Positions 1-6,239 of a stretch of 11,167 nucleotides of DNA are shown in pieces. The first letter of the stretch is position 1; the number at the start of each line of letters is the position of its first letter. Under the pieces are notes generated by a model that was not told the DNA's origin, searched no databases, and saw only the letters and a list, made by a program, of their open reading frames with translations. The stretch comes from Bacillota bacterium (GTDB taxonomy: Bacteria; Bacillota; Clostridia; Lachnospirales; Lachnospiraceae): assembly GCA_023419655.1 (NCBI GenBank), contig JAEZXP010000199.1, positions 1 through 11,167 of the forward strand. The letters are read 5' to 3'. A program made the position numbers and the translations under genes.

Positions 1-656
1 CTTTCGTAGCGGCGGCTTCTCATGAGCTTCGGACACCGCTTACCGTAATGAAGGCCGGTCTGTCCTCCATAAAGGAAGATGCCTCAAAGATTGATGCCTT
101 CCTGCCTCACATTGAAGAAGAATGCGACAGAATGACAAGACTAATCGGCGATATGCTTTTATTAGCCTCTTCTGACGCAAAGGCCTGGAGCCTTTTAAAA
201 GAACCTGTTGAAATCGATACTCTTCTTATTGAAACCTATGATATGTTCTGCACCTTCTGCAATAACAAGAATCATCCATTGACTCTTTATCTGCCTGATG
301 AAGAGCTTCCTGTAATTCATGGAGACAGAGAACGTCTCAAGCAGATATTTACGATATTAATCGATAATGCCATGAGCCATACCCCGCTTGGCGAAGCGAT
401 TACCCTTCGTGCCTCCATTCAAAAAAATTATGTTGTAATAGAGGTTGAGGACCATGGACCCGGTATCGGAGACGAAGATAAAAAACTGGTATTCGAGAGA
501 TTTTATAAAAAAGACCAATCCAGAAATGATAAGAAGCATTTTGGATTGGGACTTAGCATTGCAAAAGAATTGACAGAACTTCATGAAGGAAATATCTTTA
601 TAAAGGATACACCAGGAGGCGGTGCCACTTTTGTACTGCGGCTGCCATGGCAGTAA
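1..656 (+). CDS. Sensor histidine kinase, C-terminal part (5' end outside window)
   Basis: This is the kinase core of a two-component sensor, which autophosphorylates on histidine and passes phosphate to a response regulator. The reading frame is open from position 3, before the first ATG at 48, and 217 residues are visible. The H-box SHELRTPL places the phospho-acceptor histidine codon at 21-23. A HATPase_c domain follows, numbered here from the first visible residue: the N-box with LIDNAMSH near 119-126, the G1 box EDHGPGIG near 149-156, the F-box FERFYKKD near 164-171, the G2 box GLGLSIAKEL near 181-190, and a terminal GGGATF. All ATP-binding motifs look intact, so the enzyme is probably active. 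The sensor region, membrane segments and cognate regulator lie upstream of the window, so the signal cannot be inferred. The gene converges on cdd with 117 bases between the stop codons. Confidence 0.95.
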   Translation, partial: FVAAASHELRTPLTVMKAGLSSIKEDASKIDAFLPHIEEECDRMTRLIGDMLLLASSDAKAWSLLKEPVEIDTLLIETYDMFCTFCNNKNHPLTLYLPDEELPVIHGDRERLKQIFTILIDNAMSHTPLGEAITLRASIQKNYVVIEVEDHGPGIGDEDKKLVFERFYKKDQSRNDKKHFGLGLSIAKELTELHEGNIFIKDTPGGGATFVLRLPWQ

Positions 657-773
657 AAGCTGCATATAAGCACCACCCCTATCCACTAAATTAACTTTAA
701 ATCAGCTGAACAATCCGAATCAAAGATTTCCCGTGCGCACATTAAAATAGCTGCACATACGGAATTCCTATTA

Positions 774-1265
774 TTACATATGCCCGGGTCCAAAGCTCAT
801 GGGTAACAGCTCTTCTAAAAAATATACAATATAATCATCCTCGGACTTTGCCAGTATCACAAGAAACTTGCGGGGGTCCACAAACTCTCTTGCCACCTGA
901 CGGCAAACCCCGCAGGGCGGGCAGTAATCCGTTATTACGCCTTCTTTTCCCCCTACAATTGCAATGGCTGCAAACTCCTTCTCTCCTTCACTGACCGCCT
1001 TAAAAAAGGCTGTTCTTTCGGCACAATTTGTAGGAGTAAAAGCGGTATTTTCTATATTGCATCCTGTATAAATCCTTTGCTTTACCGTCAGCAATGCTGA
1101 CCCTACCTTGAATTTAGAGTAAGGTGAATAGGACTTTTCCATTGCCAGGATAGCTTCACGTATTAAGTTTCGGATGACAGAGCGGCTTACCAGCTCTTTC
1201 TTCGCTAACAGCTCACCTTTTTCCTGACGAATCAAACTGTTCTTTTCTTGATTTTCTGACTGCAT
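774..1265 (-). CDS. cdd: Cytidine deaminase, small tetrameric type, with N-terminal extension
   Basis: It hydrolyses cytidine or deoxycytidine to the uridine nucleoside and ammonia in pyrimidine salvage, in the cytoplasm. Zinc-site motifs are complete in this 163-residue protein. TNCAERTAF carries the first zinc cysteine (C81) and the catalytic glutamate (E83). CPPCGVCRQV carries C118 and C121. YSPYSKFKVGSAL and GCNIENT match the substrate-binding segments. Three cysteine ligands (CAE, not HAE) indicate the homotetrameric class. The family is usually about 130-135 residues; here roughly 26-28 polar, Lys/Glu-rich residues precede the core. The ATG at 1265 is supported by GAGGGGG at 1272-1278, six bases upstream. 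It is the last gene of the deoD-deoC-cdd unit, 120 bases after deoC. A TATAAT at 1377-1382 could allow some separate transcription, but no -35 box accompanies it. Confidence 0.95.
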   Translation of the reverse strand: MQSENQEKNSLIRQEKGELLAKKELVSRSVIRNLIREAILAMEKSYSPYSKFKVGSALLTVKQRIYTGCNIENTAFTPTNCAERTAFFKAVSEGEKEFAAIAIVGGKEGVITDYCPPCGVCRQVAREFVDPRKFLVILAKSEDDYIVYFLEELLPMSFGPGHM

Positions 1266-1285
1266 ACGAATCCCCCTCTCACAAG

Positions 1286-1351
1286 TTAAATCGTAATATC
1301 CTTTTTGAAAGATTCATGTGTTAATACATTGCCGTTGATTACATCCTTCAT
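1286..1351 (-). other. Possible 21-residue leader ORF between deoC and cdd
   Basis: The 120-base deoC-cdd gap contains an ATG-started frame of 21 codons beginning MKDVINGNVLTH and ending in TAA 20 bases before the cdd ATG. No convincing Shine-Dalgarno precedes it (the upstream sequence is AGAATGGA), it is not in frame with cdd, and I recognise no homologue. It could be a chance ORF, a translational-coupling leader, or debris of a lost gene. I see no strong hairpin in this gap. Confidence 0.15.
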
Positions 1352-1385
1352 TCCATTCTATACAGCTACGGTATTCATTATATCT

Positions 1386-2051
1386 TTAATATCCTGTTGC
1401 ATCCTGATTCTTAGCCAGCTTAACAATCCTGCTGGTACCAAGTCTGTCGGCTCCAAGGCCTATGAATTCCTCTGCATCCTCAAAAGACGCAATTCCTCCG
1501 GCTGCCTTTATCCTTACATCCTTTCCTACATGCTCTGCAAATAGGGCAACGTCTTTTGGTGTTGCTCCTGCTTTAGAAAAGCCGGTGGAGGTCTTAATAA
1601 AATGAGCCCCTGCTTCCGTTACAACCTCACACATCCTGATTTTCTCTTCCTCGGTTAAAAGACAGGTCTCTATAATTACCTTTAATATCCTGCTTTTGCA
1701 AGCAGCTTTTATCTGCTTGATTTCCTCTATAATCCGATGGCACTCCCGGTCCTTCACCGCTCCCAGGTTTATAACCATATCAATCTCATCTGCACCATTC
1801 GCAATAGCATCCTTCGTCTCAAATACCTTCGTCTCGGTAGTTTGATACCCATTCGGAAAGCCGATAACCGTACAGACAGCCATTTTGTCCTTTACATATT
1901 CTTTCACCCTCTTTACATAAGAGGGCGGTATACATACAGACGCCACCCCATAGGCAATGGCATCATCACATATCTGCTGAATCTCACTCCATGTTGCCGT
2001 CTGCGTAAGCAGCGTATGGTCCACCCTGCGAAAAATCTCTTTTTTATCCAA
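1386..2051 (-). CDS. deoC: Deoxyribose-phosphate aldolase
   Basis: DERA cleaves 2-deoxyribose-5-phosphate to glyceraldehyde-3-phosphate and acetaldehyde, the last step of deoxynucleoside catabolism, in the cytoplasm. Class I aldolase signatures are all present. Numbered from the TTG start, HFIKTSTGFS carries the Schiff-base lysine K153, RIKAAGGI carries the second active-site lysine K183, and EIDMVINLGAVK carries D91. CTVIGFPNG and KVIIETCLL are also typical. Start choice: the frame opens at GTG 2063, but that codon has no ribosome-binding site. The TTG at 2051 has AGGTGG (2060-2065) eight bases upstream and AGGAG (2054-2058) overlapping, giving 221 residues, normal for the family. The GTG version would add only four residues (MVGD). 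It lies downstream of deoD in the same operon. Confidence 0.95.
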   Translation of the reverse strand: MDKKEIFRRVDHTLLTQTATWSEIQQICDDAIAYGVASVCIPPSYVKRVKEYVKDKMAVCTVIGFPNGYQTTETKVFETKDAIANGADEIDMVINLGAVKDRECHRIIEEIKQIKAACKSRILKVIIETCLLTEEEKIRMCEVVTEAGAHFIKTSTGFSKAGATPKDVALFAEHVGKDVRIKAAGGIASFEDAEEFIGLGADRLGTSRIVKLAKNQDATGY

Positions 2052-2053
2052 AT

Positions 2054-2065
2054 CTCCTACCACCT
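2054..2065 (-). promoter_or_regulatory. Ribosome-binding site region deciding the deoC start
   Basis: The minus strand carries AGGTGG followed by TAGGAG just before the TTG at 2051. The first hexamer is spaced eight bases from the TTG; the second is only two bases away. The alternative GTG at 2063 lies inside this motif and cannot use it, so the TTG is the more likely initiator. Confidence 0.5.
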
Positions 2066-2115
2066 TTCAAAATTATCCAGTAAGCTCCTATCTATCCTTT
2101 TAAGCTTCTTGTTCT

Positions 2116-2823
2116 TTATGCCGTTTCCAGAGCAATCTCCATCATATCACGGAAGGTAAGCTGCCTGTCCTCTGCCGGCAAAGACTCCCCTGTAAATACA
2201 TGGTCGGAAATCGTAAGAATGCATAACGCCTTCTTACCGGCCCTTGCTGCATTCATGTAGAGAGCTGCCGCCTCCATCTCCACACAAAGGACATTCATCT
2301 TTCTCCATAAAGAATTGGCCTCGGTATTATCGTCATAGAAGGTATCGGATGACAGAATATTGCCGACTACTGTTCTTACACCCAGCTTCTCAGCCGCTTC
2401 CACTGCTTTACGAAGAAGTCCGAAATCCGCTATCGGAGCAAAGGTTCCGGGAAGCTTATATTGAGCTGCAAAATTCGAGTTCGTGGATGCTCCCATACCG
2501 ATTACAATATCCCTTAGCTGAATATCGTCTGCTATTGCACCGGCCGAACCGATTCTGATAATGTTATCCACACCATAAAAATTATATAACTCATAGGAAT
2601 AGATACCAATCGAGGGCATACCCATGCCGCTTCCCATTACGGATACCTTTTTCCCTTTATATGTGCCTGAAAATCCAAGCATATTCCTGACTGCATTAAA
2701 ACACACCACATCCTCCAAATAATTCTCCGCAATAAATTTTGCCCGCAACGGGTCTCCGGGCATCAAGACTGTTTTAGCAATATCACCGGCTTTGGCTCCT
2801 ATATGAGGAGTAGGTATACTCAT
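2116..2823 (-). CDS. deoD: Purine nucleoside phosphorylase, DeoD type
   Basis: It phosphorolyses purine ribo- and deoxyribonucleosides to the free base plus (deoxy)ribose-1-phosphate, in the cytoplasm. The protein is 235 residues, like the hexameric bacterial enzyme. It aligns by eye almost throughout with E. coli DeoD. Features seen are TPHIGA at the N-terminus (H7), MPGDPLRAKFIAE with phosphate-site residues G23 and R27, R46 in FNAVRNMLGFSGTYKG, IRIGSAGAI (R90, S93), VEMEAAALY (E182, M183, E184, ribose binding) and TISDHVFTGE with the catalytic aspartate D207. R220 is also present. The ATG is preceded by a near-perfect AGGAGG at 2832-2837, spaced eight bases. It is the first gene of the deoD-deoC-cdd operon, 64 bases before the preferred deoC start. 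Its product, deoxyribose-1-phosphate, would need a phosphopentomutase, absent here, before DeoC could use it. Confidence 0.97.
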   Translation of the reverse strand: MSIPTPHIGAKAGDIAKTVLMPGDPLRAKFIAENYLEDVVCFNAVRNMLGFSGTYKGKKVSVMGSGMGMPSIGIYSYELYNFYGVDNIIRIGSAGAIADDIQLRDIVIGMGASTNSNFAAQYKLPGTFAPIADFGLLRKAVEAAEKLGVRTVVGNILSSDTFYDDNTEANSLWRKMNVLCVEMEAAALYMNAARAGKKALCILTISDHVFTGESLPAEDRQLTFRDMMEIALETA

Positions 2824-2863
2824 ATGTTCGTCCTCCTTTAGATTAATTTATCAAGTGTTTTTA

Positions 2864-2877
2864 GTATTTGCAAATAC
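2864..2877. promoter_or_regulatory. Perfect 14-bp palindrome in the deoD leader (candidate operator)
   Basis: GTATTTGCAAATAC is a perfect inverted repeat. It lies between the deoD promoter and its ribosome-binding site, roughly 20-35 bases downstream of the expected transcription start. That position suits a repressor roadblock operator. A nearly matching palindrome sits in the divergent MATE leader. The regulator is not identifiable from the window. It does not resemble a CcpA cre site or the B. subtilis DeoR operator as I remember them. Confidence 0.45.
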
Positions 2878-2904
2878 AATTAGAACTACCATTATTTATA
2901 AAAT

Positions 2905-2933
2905 ATTTTATCATTTATTCATTAAAAAGGCAA
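2905..2933 (-). promoter_or_regulatory. Sigma-A-type promoter of the deoD-deoC-cdd operon
   Basis: Read on the minus strand, TTGCCT (2928-2933, 4/6 to the -35 consensus) and TAAAAT (2905-2910, 5/6 to the -10) are separated by exactly 17 bases in an AT-rich setting. The predicted start near 2898 gives a leader of about 75 bases that includes the palindrome at 2864-2877. Confidence 0.6.
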
Positions 2934-2939
2934 TTATGT

Positions 2940-2965
2940 CTGCTAAATCATGCGATTTATTGCAG
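2940..2965. repeat. Dyad symmetry upstream of the deoD -35 box
   Basis: The arms CTGC-TAAATC (2940-2949) and GATTTA-TT-GCAG (2954-2965) are complementary over ten base pairs, with a 4-base loop (ATGC) and a TT bulge. The dyad begins seven bases beyond the deoD -35 hexamer, a position compatible with an activator or repressor site. Confidence 0.35.
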
Positions 2966-3070
2966 GGAGATGAGAATTTCAAGAGATTTGCGGGCCAATA
3001 GAGCGCCCATTTGGAATGAAACATCTTGGAAATTACAGGTGAAAGAATAAAGTTGTAAGAAGATAACACA

Positions 3071-3098
3071 TTGAAATATATTATAAAAGTGATATAAT
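3071..3098 (+). promoter_or_regulatory. Sigma-A-type promoter of the MATE gene
   Basis: TTGAAA (3071-3076, 5/6) and TATAAT (3093-3098, 6/6) are separated by 16 bases. The predicted start is near 3105, leaving a leader of about 65 bases that contains the palindrome at 3137-3149. Confidence 0.65.
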
Positions 3099-3136
3099 CT
3101 ACAATATTGAATACTTTACAACAAAATATGAGACTT

Positions 3137-3149
3137 GTATTGTAAATAC
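3137..3149. promoter_or_regulatory. Palindrome in the MATE leader, related to the one before deoD
   Basis: GTATTGTAAATAC has GTATT/AATAC arms. Read on the other strand with flanks it is AGTATTTACAATACAA. The deoD leader has AGTATTTGCAAATACAA at 2863-2879. The two differ by one substitution and one missing base, and both lie just downstream of a promoter. This suggests a common regulator for the two divergent units. Confidence 0.35.
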
Positions 3150-3170
3150 TTGAATTGGAGATGAATCACA

Positions 3171-4565
3171 TTGCACAAAATTTTTACAGTCAGAGGGATG
3201 ATAAAGCCTGACCAGATTTTGGGAGAGCTGCCCTCTACAAAGTTAGCATATAATAATTTCTTTAAAATGGCATGGCCCTCTGCCTTAGAAGCCCTGCTTG
3301 TCGGGCTTGTAGGTGCGGTTGATACCATGATGGTAGGAGGATTAGGAAAGAACGCAATAACTGCGGTCGGAATCACAAACCAGCCAAAATTCATACTGCT
3401 GGCTATGATTTTTTCATTGAACGTGGGTATCACGGCCGTTACTGCCAGAAGAAAGGGTCAGGAGGACCAGACTGGAGCGAACAATATTCTACGCTCTGGT
3501 ATTATGCTTTCTATCATGATTGCTATTGTTATGTCTGTGGTGGGCTATCTATTTGCCAAGCCAATCCTTGTGTTTGCCGGAGCGGAAGACGTCTATCTGG
3601 CTGATGCCATGATATATTTTAGAATCCTGATGTTTGGTATTCCTTTTCAGTCTCTTGGCCTTACTATAAATGCGGCACAAAGGGGCTGCGGTAAAACCAA
3701 GATATCAATGTGGACAAATATTGCCAGTAACTTGGTTAATATTGTATTCAACTATCTGCTGATTAATGGTATCGGAATCTTTCCAAGGCTTGAGGTTGCC
3801 GGTGCAGCCATCGCGACATCGATGGGAGCCTCTGTTGCTTTCATCATTTCAATTGCCACACTATTTAAAAAGAATAGTTTTTTGAGCTTTTATCATAAAT
3901 CCGTATGGTCGCTGAAAAGAATGATATTAAATCCTATCCTTAAGGTAAGCTCCAGTGCATTCGTGGAACAGGTGTTTATGAGAATCGGCTTCCTTGCCTA
4001 TGCAGCTATCATTGCAAGACTTGGAACCACATCCTATGCAACGCATTTAATCTGTATGAATATTCTTACCCTGTCATTCTCATTCGGAGACGGACTGTCC
4101 ATCGCAGCTTCTGCTCTGGTGGGTCAGAATCTGGGTGCAAAAAGACCGGATATGTCCATCATCTATGGTAAAATCGGTCAGCGGCTTGCTTTTATAGTGT
4201 CCACCGTTATCTTTTTTGTTTTTATATTTGGCAGAAGCTTTCTGGTTTCTCTTTTTAGCGACGAAGCGGCTGTCATCGCCCTGGGCTCAGGTATCATGAT
4301 ATTGGCTGCCCTAAGTACCCATGCACAGACCTCACAGGTCGTTATGACGGGATGCCTGAGAGGTGCCGGAGATACTAATTATGTAGCAATTACTTCATTT
4401 GTTAGTATTGCCATCGTCCGTCCCCTTCTTACATGGCTGCTTTGCTTTCCCGTGGGATTAGGGCTCTATGGTGCATGGATAGCCTTAGGTATTGATCAGA
4501 TATTTAGGCTGGTTATAAATTTCAGACGGTTCTCCAGCGGTAAATGGTCCCTGATTACCTTGTAG
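3171..4565 (+). CDS. MATE-family multidrug/cation antiporter
   Basis: This is an integral membrane efflux protein of the multi-antimicrobial extrusion family, which exchanges Na+ or H+ for organic cations or toxic metabolites. Its 464 residues show about twelve hydrophobic segments in two halves, roughly 32-55, 73-92, 108-128, 148-168, 178-200, 208-232, 260-283, 288-315, 336-356, 365-388, 404-424 and 426-450. Family motifs include VDTMMVGGLG (50-59), AITAVGITNQP (62-72), AAQRGCGKT (168-176), VGQNLGAKRP (317-326) and GCLRGAGDT (394-402). The length is normal. The TTG start at 3171 has GGAG (3157-3160) ten bases upstream. An in-frame ATG at 3198 is possible but its only purine run (AGAGGG) touches the start codon. 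The substrate is unknown. The gene is divergent from deoD and shares a leader palindrome with it. No terminator is visible before the opposing gene ends 11 bases away. Confidence 0.92.
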   Translation: MHKIFTVRGMIKPDQILGELPSTKLAYNNFFKMAWPSALEALLVGLVGAVDTMMVGGLGKNAITAVGITNQPKFILLAMIFSLNVGITAVTARRKGQEDQTGANNILRSGIMLSIMIAIVMSVVGYLFAKPILVFAGAEDVYLADAMIYFRILMFGIPFQSLGLTINAAQRGCGKTKISMWTNIASNLVNIVFNYLLINGIGIFPRLEVAGAAIATSMGASVAFIISIATLFKKNSFLSFYHKSVWSLKRMILNPILKVSSSAFVEQVFMRIGFLAYAAIIARLGTTSYATHLICMNILTLSFSFGDGLSIAASALVGQNLGAKRPDMSIIYGKIGQRLAFIVSTVIFFVFIFGRSFLVSLFSDEAAVIALGSGIMILAALSTHAQTSQVVMTGCLRGAGDTNYVAITSFVSIAIVRPLLTWLLCFPVGLGLYGAWIALGIDQIFRLVINFRRFSSGKWSLITL

Positions 4566-4576
4566 CTCCCGAGTTA

Positions 4577-4993
4577 TCATTCGTATACCCATATCTCACC
4601 GGACAAGGGATTAACCCAATACCATCCATAGGTTACAGTATGTCCGATACCGGTATCCTCATCATCCATGACGAATTCATAAAGATGGAACAGGTAATGG
4701 CCGGTAATATCATCCGTCCCTTCATAAAATAAATAATAGTCTGCAATATCCAGCTTATAGTAGCAATCCTCCGGATTCTCCTGTAAGCTGATTTTTTTAA
4801 AATTGGCTGCATAAGCTTCCTTCACAAGCTCCAGCGCCTCCATCGGTGTTAGAGGGTTATTTATGCCTGTATTATCCTCTGTTAATTCATTCTTCATCCT
4901 ATCCTGTGCTAATTTATTATCTGTATCGGTTGTATATTTTAATGGCTGATGCCAAAGAACGATAAGCAATAAAATTATTGTAAGCCGTATCAT
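4577..4993 (-). CDS. Small exported protein of unknown function
   Basis: I do not recognise the family. The 138-residue product begins with a short basic-hydrophobic segment (MIRLTIILLLIVLW, 1-14), probably a signal peptide or membrane anchor; there is no lipobox cysteine. A polar linker (20-48) follows, then a helical stretch PMEALELVKEAY (50-61). The C-terminal part is rich in aromatic and acidic residues (DYYLFYEG, HYLFHLYEF, TYGWYWVNP, SGEIWVYE). The alternating hydrophobic pattern suggests a small beta-sheet domain, and the ending resembles PepSY/YpeB-like modules only loosely. GGGGAG (4999-5004), five bases upstream of the ATG, supports the start. A TATAGT at 5019-5024 is a weak -10 without a clear -35. 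It is tail-to-tail with the MATE gene and downstream of the DUF4349 gene by 181 bases, so it may have its own promoter. Confidence 0.7.
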   Translation of the reverse strand: MIRLTIILLLIVLWHQPLKYTTDTDNKLAQDRMKNELTEDNTGINNPLTPMEALELVKEAYAANFKKISLQENPEDCYYKLDIADYYLFYEGTDDITGHYLFHLYEFVMDDEDTGIGHTVTYGWYWVNPLSGEIWVYE

Positions 4994-5174
4994 AAAATCT
5001 CCCCATCAAAAACTGTAAACTATATGGTGACCTTTTCATCCTAACACAGGCTTCCATATATATCCAGTTGTTTTGAATGGGGAGAATCGACATTGCCAAT
5101 CCTTATCATGCTTTTTTCTATTTATAACTCTGTGCTTAAATATTTTTCGATTTCATTCTATTTGGGAATCTGAT

Positions 5175-6185
5175 TTAAAGGTCTGTATTCCCTGATTCCG
5201 AATCAGAAGCGGACTCCTTCTTATTGAACCTCTCGGCTACGTTAGGAAGATTTTCATACTTTTTCTTATGTCTTCTAAACAGCTTCCTTGATAGTATGAC
5301 TGCTGCTGTTATAATAACCGCCCATATAATCAGATATGGCAGGTTTACTACAAACCATACAGCAAAGTTCTTTAAGCCTTCACTGATATCAAACATCGTT
5401 TCACTAAAACCGTTTTTAATTCTTGTAAATACCGTTTCCTTTTCTTGCGTCGGCGTCATCCGCTCAACCTCATTAACCGATATTGTAACGGTACTATAAT
5501 CCACCTTATTATCGATTGTCCTAAGCTCGGTCTCATACATCTGAAGCTCATGCCGGATAGAGCTTAAACGGCTTTCCAAAGCCACTATATCCTCTAATTT
5601 TTCGGTCTTTTCCAGTAGCAAAAAGAGTCTTTCCTGTTCAATCTCCAGGGACTTTTTACGACTTTGGGTATCCACATATTCAAGTGTAACATTCCGTGAG
5701 GAAGAGGATTCATTAATTACATTCCCGCTCTCCTTCACCACATCCACAAATTCTTTCAGGCTGTCCTTAGGAATCCTGGCAACAATATGACCATATCTGG
5801 AATTTCCGCGGCTGTAATACCGTTTCCCGCTGATTTCTGTCTTCTCATCATAGCCGCCAAGCCTTACAATCTCATCTTTAATCGTGGCTATCAGCTCATC
5901 AAACTCCTGGGTTTCAACCTCCAAATTTACGTTCGTTATAATTTTCTCCATGGATAAATCGGCAGTGTTCCCTGTGATAAGCTCGGTCGTACTGGTAAGT
6001 CCTGAACTTGATGTGTACTCTGGGCTGGCCTTAGAATCATTTTCATCCCTGGACTCCCCCGTAGAACCCCCTTCATACTGTGACGGTGCCGTATCATATT
6101 TTGCTTCCTTGCTGCTGCATGCAGTCAGCATGAGGCCCATAACCAGCGCCGCCGTGAGTATTATAGCAATTCTGATTTTCTTCAT
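5175..6185 (-). CDS. DUF4349-domain lipoprotein with C-terminal membrane helix
   Basis: The protein is 336 residues. The N-terminus is a lipoprotein signal with lipobox LTAC (C23), so it should be lipid-anchored outside the cytoplasmic membrane. Residues 24-78 are a low-complexity Ser/Glu/Thr linker. Residues about 79-238 match the DUF4349 pattern as I know it: KIITNVNLEVET, a YGHIVARIPKDSL segment, EYVDTQSR, then a Leu/Glu/Lys-rich coiled coil (about 175-225), and VDYSTVTISV. A transmembrane helix (about 274-298) is followed by a basic tail (RKLFRRHKKK) and an acidic Ser-rich end, which should be cytoplasmic. The molecule is therefore tethered at both ends. Biochemical function is unknown. 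GGGAGGAG (6190-6197) gives a strong ribosome-binding site. It starts 54 bases after the Nudix gene and is probably cotranscribed with it. Confidence 0.88.
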   Translation of the reverse strand: MKKIRIAIILTAALVMGLMLTACSSKEAKYDTAPSQYEGGSTGESRDENDSKASPEYTSSSGLTSTTELITGNTADLSMEKIITNVNLEVETQEFDELIATIKDEIVRLGGYDEKTEISGKRYYSRGNSRYGHIVARIPKDSLKEFVDVVKESGNVINESSSSRNVTLEYVDTQSRKKSLEIEQERLFLLLEKTEKLEDIVALESRLSSIRHELQMYETELRTIDNKVDYSTVTISVNEVERMTPTQEKETVFTRIKNGFSETMFDISEGLKNFAVWFVVNLPYLIIWAVIITAAVILSRKLFRRHKKKYENLPNVAERFNKKESASDSESGNTDL

Positions 6186-6239
6186 ATAACTCCTCCCTTC
6201 TTTAAAGCTCCTCCATATTTATTTCTATTTATTAGACGC

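Larger units (their letters stand above)
2824..3170. other. Divergent intergenic control region between deoD and the MATE gene
   Basis: This 347-base gap has no convincing gene. It holds a leftward promoter for deoD (2905-2933), a rightward promoter for the MATE gene (3071-3098), two related palindromes in the two leaders (2864-2877 and 3137-3149), and a dyad just upstream of the deoD -35 (2940-2965). The middle, about 2966-3065, is less AT-rich and contains only a weak GGGC/GCCC stem (2992-3008). A rightward open frame through it to 3050 resembles nothing I know. Confidence 0.7.

Noticed and set aside
732..768. Possible terminator between the kinase gene and cdd (GTGCGCAC palindrome and CCGT/ACGG arms)
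   Set aside because: The stem needs bulges and a 14-base loop and no T-run follows on either strand, so it does not qualify.
1377..1382. TATAAT on the minus strand just after the deoC stop, as a cdd promoter
   Set aside because: The hexamer at 17 bases upstream is AGGATG, far from a -35 consensus; mentioned only as a possibility.
2824..2900. Purine riboswitch upstream of deoD
   Set aside because: The leader of about 75 bases lacks the three-helix core and conserved loops of the purine aptamer; only the palindrome is evident.
2992..3008. GGGC/GCCC stem in the divergent region
   Set aside because: Only four base pairs with a nine-base loop and no U-run; too weak to call a terminator or riboswitch.
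2868..3050. Rightward 60-codon open frame in the deoD/MATE gap
   Set aside because: It overlaps the deoD promoter and dyad, has no ribosome-binding site, and its translation shows no domain or composition I recognise. A remnant of an old gene cannot be excluded.
5004..5091. CTCCCC (4999-5004) and GGGGAG (about 5079-5085) as a long-range inverted repeat
   Set aside because: One arm is simply the ribosome-binding site of the small gene, and six bases separated by about 75 is expected by chance.
4917..5099. 60-codon leftward open frame upstream of the small exported protein
   Set aside because: It overlaps the well-supported 4577-4993 gene in another frame and has no ribosome-binding site or recognisable content.
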